64,000 nucleotides of DNA from Doris montereyensis (Eukaryota > Mollusca > Gastropoda > Nudibranchia > Dorididae): assembly GCA_037039925.1 (NCBI GenBank), contig JAXRKP010000579.1, positions 127,501-191,500 on the forward strand, given 5' to 3'. A program made the translations under genes and the position numbers. Below are positions 25,061 to 64,000 of this stretch, piece by piece; positions within the stretch are counted from its first letter, which is position 1, and each line of letters begins with the position of its first letter. The notes under the pieces are model-generated. The model was not told the origin of the DNA, did no database searches, and was given only the letters and a program-made list of their open reading frames with translations.

Positions 25061-25670
25061 AAACCGGTATCTTCAAGGCTAAATCGATACAGTGCTTCGT
25101 GAGTCGACAACAGCCAGTCACATCTGAAAATATGCTTCTATATAAGCAGGTCAGATCAAACAAATGCTTGCGTTCCTCCGGTGCCAGGTTGTCTCCGAAC
25201 CTCAATCTCGGTGAGATTCCTGTTGACCCCATGTTCCAAGGTCAGCGAGGTCCTCTGCAGATGTTGCTTCATCATCATTGTCGTCGACTACAGCCACGCC
25301 ACCTTGATAGGTTGAATCATGTTCAGCTGTCACGTAGTTGAAAGCCTGCTGGTTATCCTCAATACAAACCGGTATCTTCAAGGCTAAATCGATACAGTGC
25401 TTCGTGAGTCGACAACAGCCAGGCACATCTGAAAATATGCTTCTATATTAGCAGGTCAGATCAAACAAATGCTTGCGTTCCTTCGGTGCCAGGTTGTCTC
25501 CGAACCTCAATCTCGGTGAGATTCCTGTTGACCCCATGTTCCAAGGTCAGCGAGGTCCTCTGCAGATATTGCTTCATCATCATTGTCGTCGACTACAGCC
25601 ACGCCACCTTGATAGGTTGAATCATGTTCAACTGTCACGTCGTTGAAAGCTTGCTGGTTATCCTCAATAC
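25061..25670. repeat. 305-bp tandem duplication inside pol
   Basis: AAACCGGTATCTTCAAGGCT starts at 25061 and again at 25366, and TCCTCAATAC ends both copies (25356 and 25661). The period is therefore exactly 305 bp, with only about ten differences. The duplicated segment encodes, on the minus strand, an acidic linker (DDNDDEA, then DLADLGTWGQQESHRD) between integrase and RT. Confidence 0.95.
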
Positions 25671-26150
25671 AACGGGATGGCGAAACGCTCGACATGAGAC
25701 TCTTCCGATGTATCGTTAATGCACTCGTCCACTGCTACCGCAGTGCAGGCACCACCTCAATGAGTATCGCGGTGTCGCTGGAGTCCATTGCGCCTCTGCC
25801 TTCATGCTGATGTTGTGCCTCTTTTTCTGGCACCCGTGTCGACGTTTCCATCCGTCCGAGAAATAAAGCGTTTCAGCAAGTTTGCGTGAGGTGTCTTTAT
25901 CTTGTTCTGCATCTTCACCTTGTAGTCATTGATCCCAACCACATACTACTTCAAAGGGACCTTTCTATCGTAACAGCAATTAAGCTAGTATCAGTTGGTA
26001 AAAGTACAAGTACTTTGTCACCAGGGTTGAACTTTCTCAGTTTTGCCCTTCTGTCGTAATACGTCTTCTGTTTTCCTTGCAAATTCATAAGCTCTTCCTG
26101 TGCTTATTTCCAAATCTCTTCCAAATGTTCTCTCAATTCCAAAACATATT
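25671..26150 (-). pseudogene. Retrotransposon pol linker and integrase C-terminal tail
   Basis: Minus-strand, frame-broken sequence shows YYDRRAKLRKFNPGDKVLVL near 26080-26000 and KTPHANLLKRF near 25900-25870. These are the typical C-terminal motifs of Ty3/gypsy integrase (small beta-barrel and tail). Stops follow before the acidic linker of the duplicated segment. Confidence 0.75.
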
Positions 26151-26850
26151 GATAACTAGACTTGATCTCTGGCTCCTCAATGTCATTTGTCCATAATTGT
26201 CACATAATTCTCATTGGACCTCTAACAGCTCTGCCATATAGCAACTCAAATGGAGCAAACTTGATGAATTCCTGCGGGACGTCTCTATATAATGCAAAAA
26301 GCAGTGGGTTGATGAATCAATGCCACTGTCTTTGTTGTTCACTACACAGTCTTCTCAGGGTCTTCTTTAGAGTTCCATTGAACTTTTCCACTAAGTTGTT
26401 GCACATAGGATATTAGGTGTTGTGGTCATCTGGCTGATGCCAAATAATCTACAAACCTCCTACATGCGGTCAGACATAAATTGCGTCCCTTGATCCGTAA
26501 GTACTTCATCAGGCACTCCCAACCGACTGTAAATATTTACTAATGCCTCCGCAACAGGTTCCGCGTCGACCTGCTTGAGAGGCACAGCTTCTGGATATCT
26601 TCTGGCGTAATCCACCAGCGTTAGGATGTACTGATATCCTTCCTCACTTGCTGGGCGAATAGGGCCCACAAGATCAATAACCACTCTCTTAAAAGAGGTA
26701 TTTCTCCCATGTGCGGTCTTCTGGCAAATTTCACAGGAACAGCAAATTTCACAACATCTTCTTCTACTCCAGGCCAGTAGAAATTACTGATGACTTTATC
26801 TTTCGCCTTCTGAATTCCTTTGATGTCCTCCCGTAATAGAGTCATTAACC
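26150..26850 (-). pseudogene. Ty3/gypsy integrase
   Basis: Minus strand. A zinc-binding region (ISNFYWPGVEEDV, then C-x2-C-type CEICQKT) near 26800-26720 leads into the catalytic core. D1 lies in LTLVDYARRYPEA, D2 in LTDQGTQF and E in NNLVEKFNGTLK (about 26650, 26500 and 26405). Frame changes at about 26700 and 26455 break it. It lies downstream of gag and upstream of RT, the reverse of normal gypsy order. Confidence 0.85.
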
Positions 26851-26854
26851 ACCG

Positions 26855-27005
26855 ACATCACATAGTTCTGCAAACTGTGGCAAAACTACCTGCCTGACAC
26901 TTGTTCTCGGCCGCCGTCCTCATAAATTCTGTACACAACACCGGTAGCCTCATATCCTCAACAGGTTTACTCTTGCTGCAAATTCCACAATTTGTTACCA
27001 CAGGC
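26855..27005 (-). pseudogene. Retrotransposon segment between gag and integrase
   Basis: Minus-strand continuation of the element with a CGIC-x-KSKPVEDMRLPVL-like stretch. The position is where a protease would be expected, but no D-T/S-G motif can be recognised. Confidence 0.4.
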
Positions 27006-27009
27006 ATGC

Positions 27010-27448
27010 TCAGCTGCAGCATCCCATCGTAATCTCAGCTTTGACGTTCATCATCGCGTCCTCCGTCGAATCGCCATCATTCCACACTTCCTCCATGGCC
27101 TCATTACCACTGCACCCGCCTTTTTTGTTTGTTGCGATTCCATGCTTCTGATTCCTTGCCTCATAGTTCCTCACCGTATGGACTTCTTTTCCCACACTTA
27201 TAACATTTGAGGTCATAATCTCGTCTTTCTCCGCTAGCTCCAACACAACTTTTCATCGTGTGGCCTCGTTTCCCACATTTAAAACATTTGATGTCCTGGT
27301 CTTTGCTTCCTCCAGCTTTACATTCCATCGATCTGTGTCCAGGTCTCACACACTTGAAACATGCTGTAGTATTTGCATTTGTCTCCGCATTGCTTCTTTT
27401 TGCATTCTGTCCAATACTGTTGACATGTTGCCTTGTGCTGCCACTCAA
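27010..27448 (-). pseudogene. Retrotransposon gag zinc knuckles
   Basis: Two intact CX2CX4HX4C knuckles (CFKCVRPGHRSMEC and CFKCGKRGHTMKSC) are followed by a third that is broken by a frameshift after CYKCGKR; its histidine continues in another frame (HTVRNYEARN). Nucleocapsid knuckles of this type bind the element's RNA. Confidence 0.9.
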
Positions 27449-27465
27449 CTGCCGGTCTCTAACTG

Positions 27466-28110
27466 TTAAGAAAGCATCTGCTGTTTCTGCTGCACCTTCC
27501 AGTGAGGATAATTTCTTTTACGGACATGTGTTGCCGGATCATCTGGGCAGGCATCCATAAATTGTTCCAGAACAGAGAGATCTCTTAGGTCGTTGTAGCT
27601 TTTGTCAACCTCTGGTAACCTCACCCATCTTTCAAGGTATGTCTTGAGCCTCATCATAAACATACTTGAATTTTCTCCATCCTCTTGCTTGCAGTCACGA
27701 AACATATGCCTATATCCATCCATTGTCATGTAACGGCTTTGCAATGCTCTCTTCACGCAATCGTAATCATTTGGCTCTTCTTGGGATAGGCATGAAAAGC
27801 AATTCAAGGTCCTTCCAGTTAACAAAACACCCAAATATGTTGGCCAGATTTCCCTTCTCCATCCATTAGTTGTGGCGAAGTTTTCGTATCTGATAAGCCA
27901 ACTATCCAAATCATCTGTAAAGTCTACAAATGGTGGTAGATTTGGTAGTTTAGACGTAGGAACCACTGAGGAATTTTTGTTTATGTGTACTTCCAGTCAA
28001 CATCTCTCGATCGCCAATTCATTCTCTCTTTTCTTTTCCTCTTCGGCCAGCTGTAATTTTTCCATCAAGGGGAGCTTATGTTTCAGGTTAAGGGAGCAGG
28101 GTAAGGGATG
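27466..28110 (-). pseudogene. Retrotransposon gag
   Basis: A 166-codon open stretch (27966-27466, minus) carries the gag core motif PNLPPFVDFTDDLDSWLIRY, then LLTGRTLNCF, DYDCVKRAL, YRHMFRDCKQED and a C-terminal QFMDAC block, typical of Ty3/gypsy elements of molluscs and fish. Upstream codons to about 28110 (EKLQLAEEEKRKEN) continue the N-terminal coiled coil in another frame. This is the best preserved part of the element. No LTR or primer-binding site could be defined. Confidence 0.85.
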
Positions 28111-28412
28111 GTTGACACATGATTAATAATAAAAACATGTATGTTCACCCCTAGCAACAAAGCGTTTCCCCCGCGTCCTACGCTTGATGTGGTTGGGGCA
28201 GGGGGAGCTTATGTTGCAGATTAAGGGAGCAGGGTAATGAGTGGTTGATAAGTTGTTAGCAATTAAAAGACGTATGTTCACCCCTATTGCTCTGCGTTTC
28301 CCAGGCGACCTACGCTTGCCTCGTCTGGGTTGGGGGGAGGGGAGGGTGGGTGTCATTCATATGGAGCTTCTGTTTCAGGTTAAGAGAGCAGGGTAAGGGA
28401 TGGTTGATAGAC
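28060..28412. repeat. Three-copy ~145-bp tandem repeat near the gag start
   Basis: GGGAGCTTATGTTTCAGGTT plus AAGGGAGCAGGGTAAGGGAT recurs at about 28069, 28203 and 28361, with ATGTTCACCCCTA and CGTTTCCC...CCTACGCTTG blocks between. Spacing is about 134 and 158 bp. Confidence 0.85.
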
Positions 28413-29500
28413 TTATTTTTTTTCATTTATTTACATTATCCATTACAACTTTTATAATAGTTGTTACTTTGAATAGATTGCACACATGATAGACATCCAT
28501 GAATATCAAAGGGACAATTGTGCAAATAAATCAAAATAACATGGACCCTATTTTTTCTGGGACACCCTGTATATACAAACTTTTCCAACAATTTATTGTC
28601 ATTTTTATGTCAATCAATCATTATACACAAACTGCGTACGTTCTGTGCAAATTAGGTAACATGGATTGCTAAAACGTTTACGAAAATTGCTCATATATAA
28701 ACAAGACACCCGCACTTCTCAGTAACAAGATGTCTCCATAGTCCAATGCTTCCTCGAACTACATGGTTGGTTTCAGTCTCAGTTCGATTAGCGTCTCGAT
28801 CCAGTCCTTTGTCATTGTTACATTTGAACTGCTCGTGTTCATCAATCAGTTAGTCTATCGTCACTCATCACTCACTCATTGAACTGCTCGTGTTCTGGCC
28901 ATTGTTGTCATAGTCTTCAGTCCTATCCGTTGTCGCAATACTGTCACACGATCTCTGATTGGCCCACATTGAACGTAGCTCCTCCCACTACCTCTTTATT
29001 TTACTTCCTTTCTTTCTTTCTTTCTTTATCCCTCACAAAAACCAAAACCCAACTTTTTATTTTACCCCTTCAAAATAAACCCTCTTTATTATGTCCCTTG
29101 GGTGGTACCCCGACTATGGAAGTCCTCCCTAAATTAATATTTACGGTAGATTTTTGTTGCTCTTTTAAGCACCTATAGGACAGCATTTATTTTTGTTATG
29201 ATTCACTCACATAGGGGGGGGCCTTTATAAAAAGATACTTTTTTTCGGTGACCAGGTTCACACTTCAGATTCTACTAGTGTGACTCTTCAGTCTGTATAT
29301 TTATTATACGTGCTCACGTAAACTTTATAGCAAAGGAGTTTGTCGGTCAAATCATAATTTACATGATTTATGTAGACAATTAAATATTGTATTGTATCCA
29401 TTTGTTATTAGTTCAAATATTATTTAACATTTTTTTTTTTTGAAAATTCCAGATTCATCTAGAATGACTTGATATTGTCTTGGCATATATAAAAGGTTTC
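28413..29500. other. Unassigned spacer; possible transposon end
   Basis: CTGGGACACCCTGTATATAC at 28558-28577 resembles the TACAGGGTGTCCC terminal motif seen on several DNA transposons, but no partner end was found. (CTTT)n lies at about 29008-29030. The ORF at 28879-29178 shows no domain. The left LTR of the gypsy element may be hidden here but could not be identified. Confidence 0.4.
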
Positions 29501-29504
29501 ACTA

Positions 29505-29885
29505 TGGCAAGTTTCCGAGGATCGAGGCCAAAAAATCCATTGACAGGGCGCTCCCTGTCTAAAATGAACTATCTCTGTGACATAATTGAATCAATTGTCA
29601 GTACTATCTGGTAATCATATATATATATATGATAATCAAATCAATTGTCAGTACGTCAAAATATATCCATTGGGACAGGGCGAATCAATTGTCTACAAGT
29701 TCTGTCTACATGGGACTATCTGTCTAATGTAATCACATATATATGAAATAGTACTATCTGTGTAAGTTTGATAGAAATCAATTGTCAGGTACTGTGGAAA
29801 TGAACTATCTCTTGTCAAATCTCTATTTGATGACATAATCAAATCAATTGTCAGTACTATCTGTCTATTTTATGGAATCATTGTT
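29505..29885. repeat. Degenerate repeat around AATCAATTGTCAGTACTATC
   Basis: AATCAATTGTCAGTACTATC or close variants recur at about 29588, 29638, 29683, 29778 and 29842, mixed with CTATCTGTCTA, CATATATATATGA and GACAGGGCG words. A scrambled array with no single period. Confidence 0.7.
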
Positions 29886-29924
29886 CATAGAGGCGTTGTT
29901 GCCCCACGGCAGGTACCAGTGTTT

Positions 29925-30165
29925 TGTTTTTACAATGTCATACTTCATTCTACTTTCCTCACTTGATTCAGTGTGAATGAGTACCCATCTATAGGTAGAT
30001 TGAAAGATTTCAGCAGAGTGTTAGTATGAAGCGCCTAACAGGCTGTTGTACTGTTTGCTTCCCAGGGAGATGTAAAGGACTTTGAATGAAATGGCCCGCT
30101 GGGGGATAAATGATGTACAGTCGGTGAGCCTGCACTTGTGCGGGATACATACTATAAAATCATTT
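29925..30165 (+). mobile_element. SINE family C, 5'-truncated
   Basis: Collinear with 6530-6755: GAATGAGTACCCATCTATAG, CTAACAGGCTGTTGTACTG, GGGGGATAAATGATGTACAG, TCGGTGAGCCTGC, GTGCGGGATA. Confidence 0.75.
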
Positions 30166-30169
30166 GTAT

Positions 30170-30640
30170 CTTTTTTTATCTTTCTTATTGTTTTATCGCG
30201 GTAGTCTACAATAAATTCCAAGGTCATATGGCTGCGTTTCTGTTGCTCTTTCAATGTTCCGATGTGTACACCCACATTGTATGTCTGTCAACACCATAGA
30301 ACATAAATGTCTCTCTCTACCAACAGCAATGCTGCCTTTTGGGGCCAATCAGGCATTCATCATCAGGCTTCTTGGAAACCCAATGTACTCAAACCTTGCT
30401 ATACCACCTTCCGCTTAACCGCTATTCTCGCCTCCCGCCAGCTTTTCAGCTTTTGTAAGGATCAGACAATAAACAATTCGTCATACCACCAGTATGCATT
30501 ACCACCCCTTTCCCCCAAAGTAATACAAGCGGGTAGTAGCGTCTGGATGGGCTTGGTCAAAGCCAAAGAAAGATCCCAGAGTTAAACACACACAAACGCA
30601 TCAGTGCCCTATGTGTCATGTTTCATCCCTATTCCTCTCT
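30170..30640. other. Unassigned spacer
   Basis: No gene or known repeat recognised. A 92-codon plus-strand ORF (30307-30585) has ordinary amino-acid composition but no domain I recognise and no clear splice context. Confidence 0.45.
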
Positions 30641-30644
30641 CACT

Positions 30645-33016
30645 AGGTAATCCATATAAACCCAGACAGATATCCTTGTAGTCCATATAAACCCACTTGT
30701 AGTCCATATAAACCCACCAGCTAGCTTGTAGTTTGGGTCTTGTAGTCCATATAAAACCAGCTATTTGGGTCAGCCCACCAGCTATCTGGGCCTTGTAGTC
30801 CATATAAACCCACACCAACTATTTGGGTCTTGTAGTCCATATAAACCCACCAGCCTTGTGTAGTCCATATAAACCCACCAGCTATTTGGGTCTTGTAGTC
30901 CATATAAACCCACCAGCTATTTGGGTCTTGTAGTCCATATAAACCCACCAGCTATTTGGGTCTTGTAGTCCATATAAACCCACCAGCTATTTGGGTCCCA
31001 CCAGCTTATAGTCCAAATAAACCCACCAGCTATTTGGGTCTTGTAGTCCAAATAAACCCACCAGCTATTTGGGTCTTGTAGTCCATATAAACCCACCAGC
31101 TATTTGGGTCTTGTAGTCCATATAAACCACCAGCTATTTGGGTCTTGTAGTCCATATAAACCCACCAGCTATTTGGGTCTTGTAGTCCATATAAACCCAC
31201 CAGCTATTTGGGTCTTGTAGTCCATATAAACCCACCAGCTATTTGGGTCTTGTAGTCCATATAAACCCACCAGCTATTTGGGTCTTGTAGTCCATATAAA
31301 CCCACCAGCTATTTGGGTCTTGTAGTCCAAACCAAATAAACTAACCAGCTATTTGAGTCTTGTAGTCCATATAAACCCATCAGCTGTTTGGGTCAATATA
31401 AACAGCTATTTGGGCCTTGTAGTCCATATAAACACACCAGCTATTTGGGTCCCAATAATTCCATCTATTTGGGCCTTGTACGTAATCCCAACATCTGGGA
31501 CGTTGTAGTCCAAATAAACTCACCAGCTATTTGGGTCTTGTAGTCCATATAATTCCAACAGCTATTTGGGCCTTGTAGTCCATATAATCCCAACATCTAT
31601 TTGGGACGTTGTAGTCCAAATAAACCCACCAGCTATTTGGGTCTTGTAGTCCAAATAAACCCACCAGCTGTTTGGGTTTTATAGTCCAAATAAACCCACC
31701 AGCTATTTGGGTCTTGTAGTCCATATAAACCCATCAGCTGTTTGGGTCTTTCCATATAAACCCATCAGCTAGTCCATATAAACCCACCAGCTATTTGTGC
31801 GTTGTAGTCCATATAAACCCACCAGCTATTTCTTGTAGTCCATATAAACCCACCAGGGGCCTTGTAGTCCATATAACCCACCAGCTATTTAGGCCTTGTA
31901 GTCCATATAATTCCAACAGCTATTTGGGCCTTGTAGTCCATATAAACCCACCAGCTATTTGGGCGTTGTAGTCCATATAAACCCACCAGTTATTTAGCTC
32001 TTGTAGTCCATATAAACCCACCAGCTGTTTGGGCCTATAAACCAACATCTAGTCCATATAAACCCACCAACTATTTGGGCCTTGTAGTCCAGCTATTTGG
32101 GTCTTGTAGTCCATATAAACCCACCAGCTATTTGGACGTTATAGTCCATATAAACCCACCAGCTATTTGGGTCTTGTAGTCCATATAAACCCACCAGCTA
32201 TCTGGGCCTTGTAGTCCATATAAACCCACCAGCTATTTGGGTCTTGTAATCCATATAAACCCACCAACTATTTGGACTTGTTATAGTCCCATATTTGGGA
32301 CGTGAACCCACCAGCTATTTGGGCCTTGTAGTCCATATAAACCCACCAGCTATTTGGGCCTTGTAGTCCATATAAACCACCAGCTATTTGGGTCTTGTAG
32401 TCCATATAAACCTTCCAGCTATTTGGGTCTTGTAGTCCATATAAACCCTCCAGCTATTTGGGTGTTATAGTCCAAATAAACCCACCAGCTATTTGGACCT
32501 TATTTGTAATCCATGTAAACCCACCAGCTATTTGGGCCTTGTAGTCCATGAAAACCCACCAGCTATTTGGGTGGGCCTTGTAGTCCATGAAAACCCACCA
32601 TCTATTTGGGCCTTGTAGTCCATGAAAACCCACCAGCTATTTGGGCCTTGTAGTCCATATAAACCCACCAGCTATTTGGGCCTTGTAGTCCATATAAACC
32701 CACCAGCTATCTGTGCCTTGTAGTCCATATAAACCCACCAGCTATTTGGGCCTTGTAATCAATGAAAACCCATCAGCTATTTGGGTCTTGTAGTCCAAAT
32801 AAACACACCAACTATTTGGGTCTTGTAGTCCATGAAAACCCTCCAGCTATTTGGGCCTTGTAGTCCATATAAACCCACCTGCTATCTGGGCCTTGTAGTC
32901 CATATAAACCCACCAGCTATTTAGGCCTTGTAATCAATGAAAACCCACCAGCTATTTGGGCTTTGTAGTCCATGAAAACCCACCAGCTATTTGGGCCTTG
33001 TAGTCCATGAAAACCC
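30645..33016. repeat. 35-bp minisatellite, ~2.4 kb, TATAAA in each unit
   Basis: The unit CCATATAAACCCACCAGCTA + TTTGGGTCTTGTAGT (35 bp) is repeated roughly 65 times. Variants include CCAAATAAA, CCATGAAAA, GGGCCTTG and GGGACGTTG, and partial units occur. The left part is richer in GGGTCTTG and the right part in GGGCCTTG and CATGAAAA. Minus-strand ORFs (MDYKTQIAG-type) are artefacts. Confidence 0.97.
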
Positions 33017-33019
33017 ATT

Positions 33020-34013
<994 letters not shown>

Positions 34014-34192
34014 CCTAACCTTGACTAAAATGCAAGTTTTTTCTATGACACTTTTTACTATGGCTGTCTGGTTCAAAGACGAGATTATAGCAAATTTTCG
34101 TCTTTAAAAATGTTACACCAGTCCTCATTTTGTAACTGGCATGTCTGAAATTATCGCTCTTGTGTTGTTTTTTTTTTTTTCTCCCACCACAG

Positions 34193-62624
<28,432 letters not shown>

Positions 62625-62649
62625 GTAGGAACAAAAAATCACTTTCTGT

Positions 62650-64000
62650 TTTAAAAGATAAAACAAAAAACTACCGGTCACATAAGAGACAGTTAACATG
62701 TTTTTGAAAAAATGATAAAACAACATGAAATGGTAAGAGATTTGACATGAAATGGGATGGAATACAGTTGAAAAGAGAACATCAAATGGTAAGAGATTTG
62801 ACGAAATGGGATGGAATACAGTTGAAAAAAGAGTTAACATAAAATGGTAAGAGATTTGATATGAAATGTGATGGAATACAGTTGAAAAAAACGGTTAACA
62901 TAAAATGGTAGGAGATTTGACATAAAACGGGATGAAATACAGTTCAAAAGACAGTTAACATGAAATGATGTAAGAGATTTGACATGAAATGGGATGGAAC
63001 ACAGTTGAAAAGACAGTTGGTAGGAGATTTGACATAAAACGATGAAATACAGTTCAAAAGACATGAAATGATGTAAGAGATTTGACATGAAATGGAACAC
63101 AGTGATTAACATGGAATACAGTTGAAACAGAAAAGACAGTTAACATGAAATGGTGTAAGAGATTTGACATGAAATGGGATGGAACACAGTTGAAAAGACA
63201 GTTAACATAAAATGGTAAGAGATTTGACATGAAATGGGATGAAATACAGTTTACAAAACATGAAGGCGGTCAACATGAAGGGGTGCAAGATTTGATCTGA
63301 AATGGTGAAATACAGTTTACAAGGCGGTGAACTTTGTGGCCAAAAGGTGCAAGATTTGATCTGAAATGGGATGAAATACAGTTTACAAGGCGGTCAACAT
63401 GAAGCAAAAGATGGGGATGAAATACAGTTTACAAAGTCAACATGAAGGGGTGCCCTGAAATGGGATGAAATACAGGTTCAACATGAAGGGGTGCAAGATT
63501 TGATCTGAAATGGGATGAAATAAGTTACAAAGGCGGTCAATTTGAAAAGATTTGATCCCAAAGGCGGTCAACATGAAGGGGTGCAAGATTTGATCTGAAA
63601 TGGGATGAAATACAGTTTACAAAGGCCAACATTTTTGATCCTGGGATGAAATACAGTTTACAAAGGCTCAACATGAAGGGGTCAAGATTTGATCTGAAAT
63701 GGGATGAAATACAGTTTACAAAGGCGGTCAACATGAAGGGTGCAAGATTTGACATGAAATGGGATGAAATACAGTTTACAAAGGCGGTCAACATGAAGGG
63801 GTGCAAGATTTGACATGAAATGGGAAAACCAGTCAACATGAAGGGGTGCAAGATTTGACATGAAATGGGATGAAATACAGCTGAAGGGGTGATTTGACTG
63901 AAATGGGAAAATACAGTTTACAAGGCAACATGAAGGGGTGCAAGATTTGATCAGACACCCGTGGCCAAAAAGGCAAGGTACTAAGCAAAAGATGAAATTG
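62650..64000. repeat. ~50-60-bp minisatellite running off the window
   Basis: AGATTTGACATGAAATGGGA + TGGAATACAGTTGAAAAGAC + AGTTAACATGAAATGGTAAG on the left changes to GGCGGTCAACATGAAGGGGT + GCAAGATTTGATCTGAAATG + GGATGAAATACAGTTTACAA on the right. There are about 25 units with many partial copies. It fills the intron after exon 16 to the right edge. Confidence 0.95.

Noticed and set aside
24530..28110. Endogenous retrovirus
   Set aside because: Gag, integrase and RT are of Ty3/gypsy type and no envelope gene was seen, so it is annotated as an LTR retrotransposon relic.
30307..30585. Possible exon with a 92-codon frame of normal composition
   Set aside because: No recognisable domain, no good acceptor/donor pair, and no relation to TBK1 N-terminal sequence.

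Overview
This is a window of animal nuclear genomic DNA, not bacterial. It has GT-AG introns, tRNA-derived SINEs, several LINE clades, DNA-transposon relics and an exceptional load of micro- and minisatellites. The mix of CR1/L2-like LINEs with (TTA)n tails, a Ty3/gypsy element with integrase upstream of reverse transcriptase, and several tRNA-headed SINE families suggests a lophotrochozoan, most likely a mollusc and perhaps a gastropod. That placement is inference; no rRNA or mitochondrial sequence is present to confirm it.

Layout. Positions 1-3.3 kb hold LINE, MITE and SINE relics and end in what looks like the terminal exon of a plus-strand isocitrate/isopropylmalate dehydrogenase-family gene (3248-3340). 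Positions 3.3-34 kb are gene-poor. They contain large tandem arrays (9.8-10.6, 13.1-14.4, 17.5-18.5, 18.9-20.1 and 30.6-33.0 kb), two collinear LINE copies (20.3-23.3 kb, the second broken up by long (GA)n tracts), a decayed minus-strand Ty3/gypsy retrotransposon with domain order gag-integrase-RT (24.5-28.1 kb), and further MITE, SINE and LINE pieces.

From 34.19 kb to the right edge lies one large gene: a plus-strand TBK1/IKK-epsilon-like kinase, the kinase that phosphorylates IRF-type factors downstream of nucleic-acid sensing in animals. Sixteen exons are recognised, covering about human TBK1 residues 30 to 705: kinase domain (exons 1-7), ubiquitin-like domain (exons 7-8), scaffold-dimerisation helices (exons 9-14) and the C-terminal coiled coil (exons 15-16). 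The exon with the start codon and glycine-rich loop, and the last coding exon, are not seen. All splice phases agree, but eight exons carry a one-base-class frameshift and none shows an independent nonsense change. That pattern suggests residual assembly indels more than an old pseudogene, though it is not proof.

The kinase introns are filled with repeats. Several are placed so that complementary copies bracket exons: opposed SINEs around exon 2, tail-to-tail LINEs around exon 12, (CU)n/(GA)n around exons 6-7 and (AAU)n/(AUU)n around exons 13-15. No new gene system could be demonstrated. The most notable feature is this arrangement of potential double-stranded RNA around exons of an antiviral-signalling kinase.
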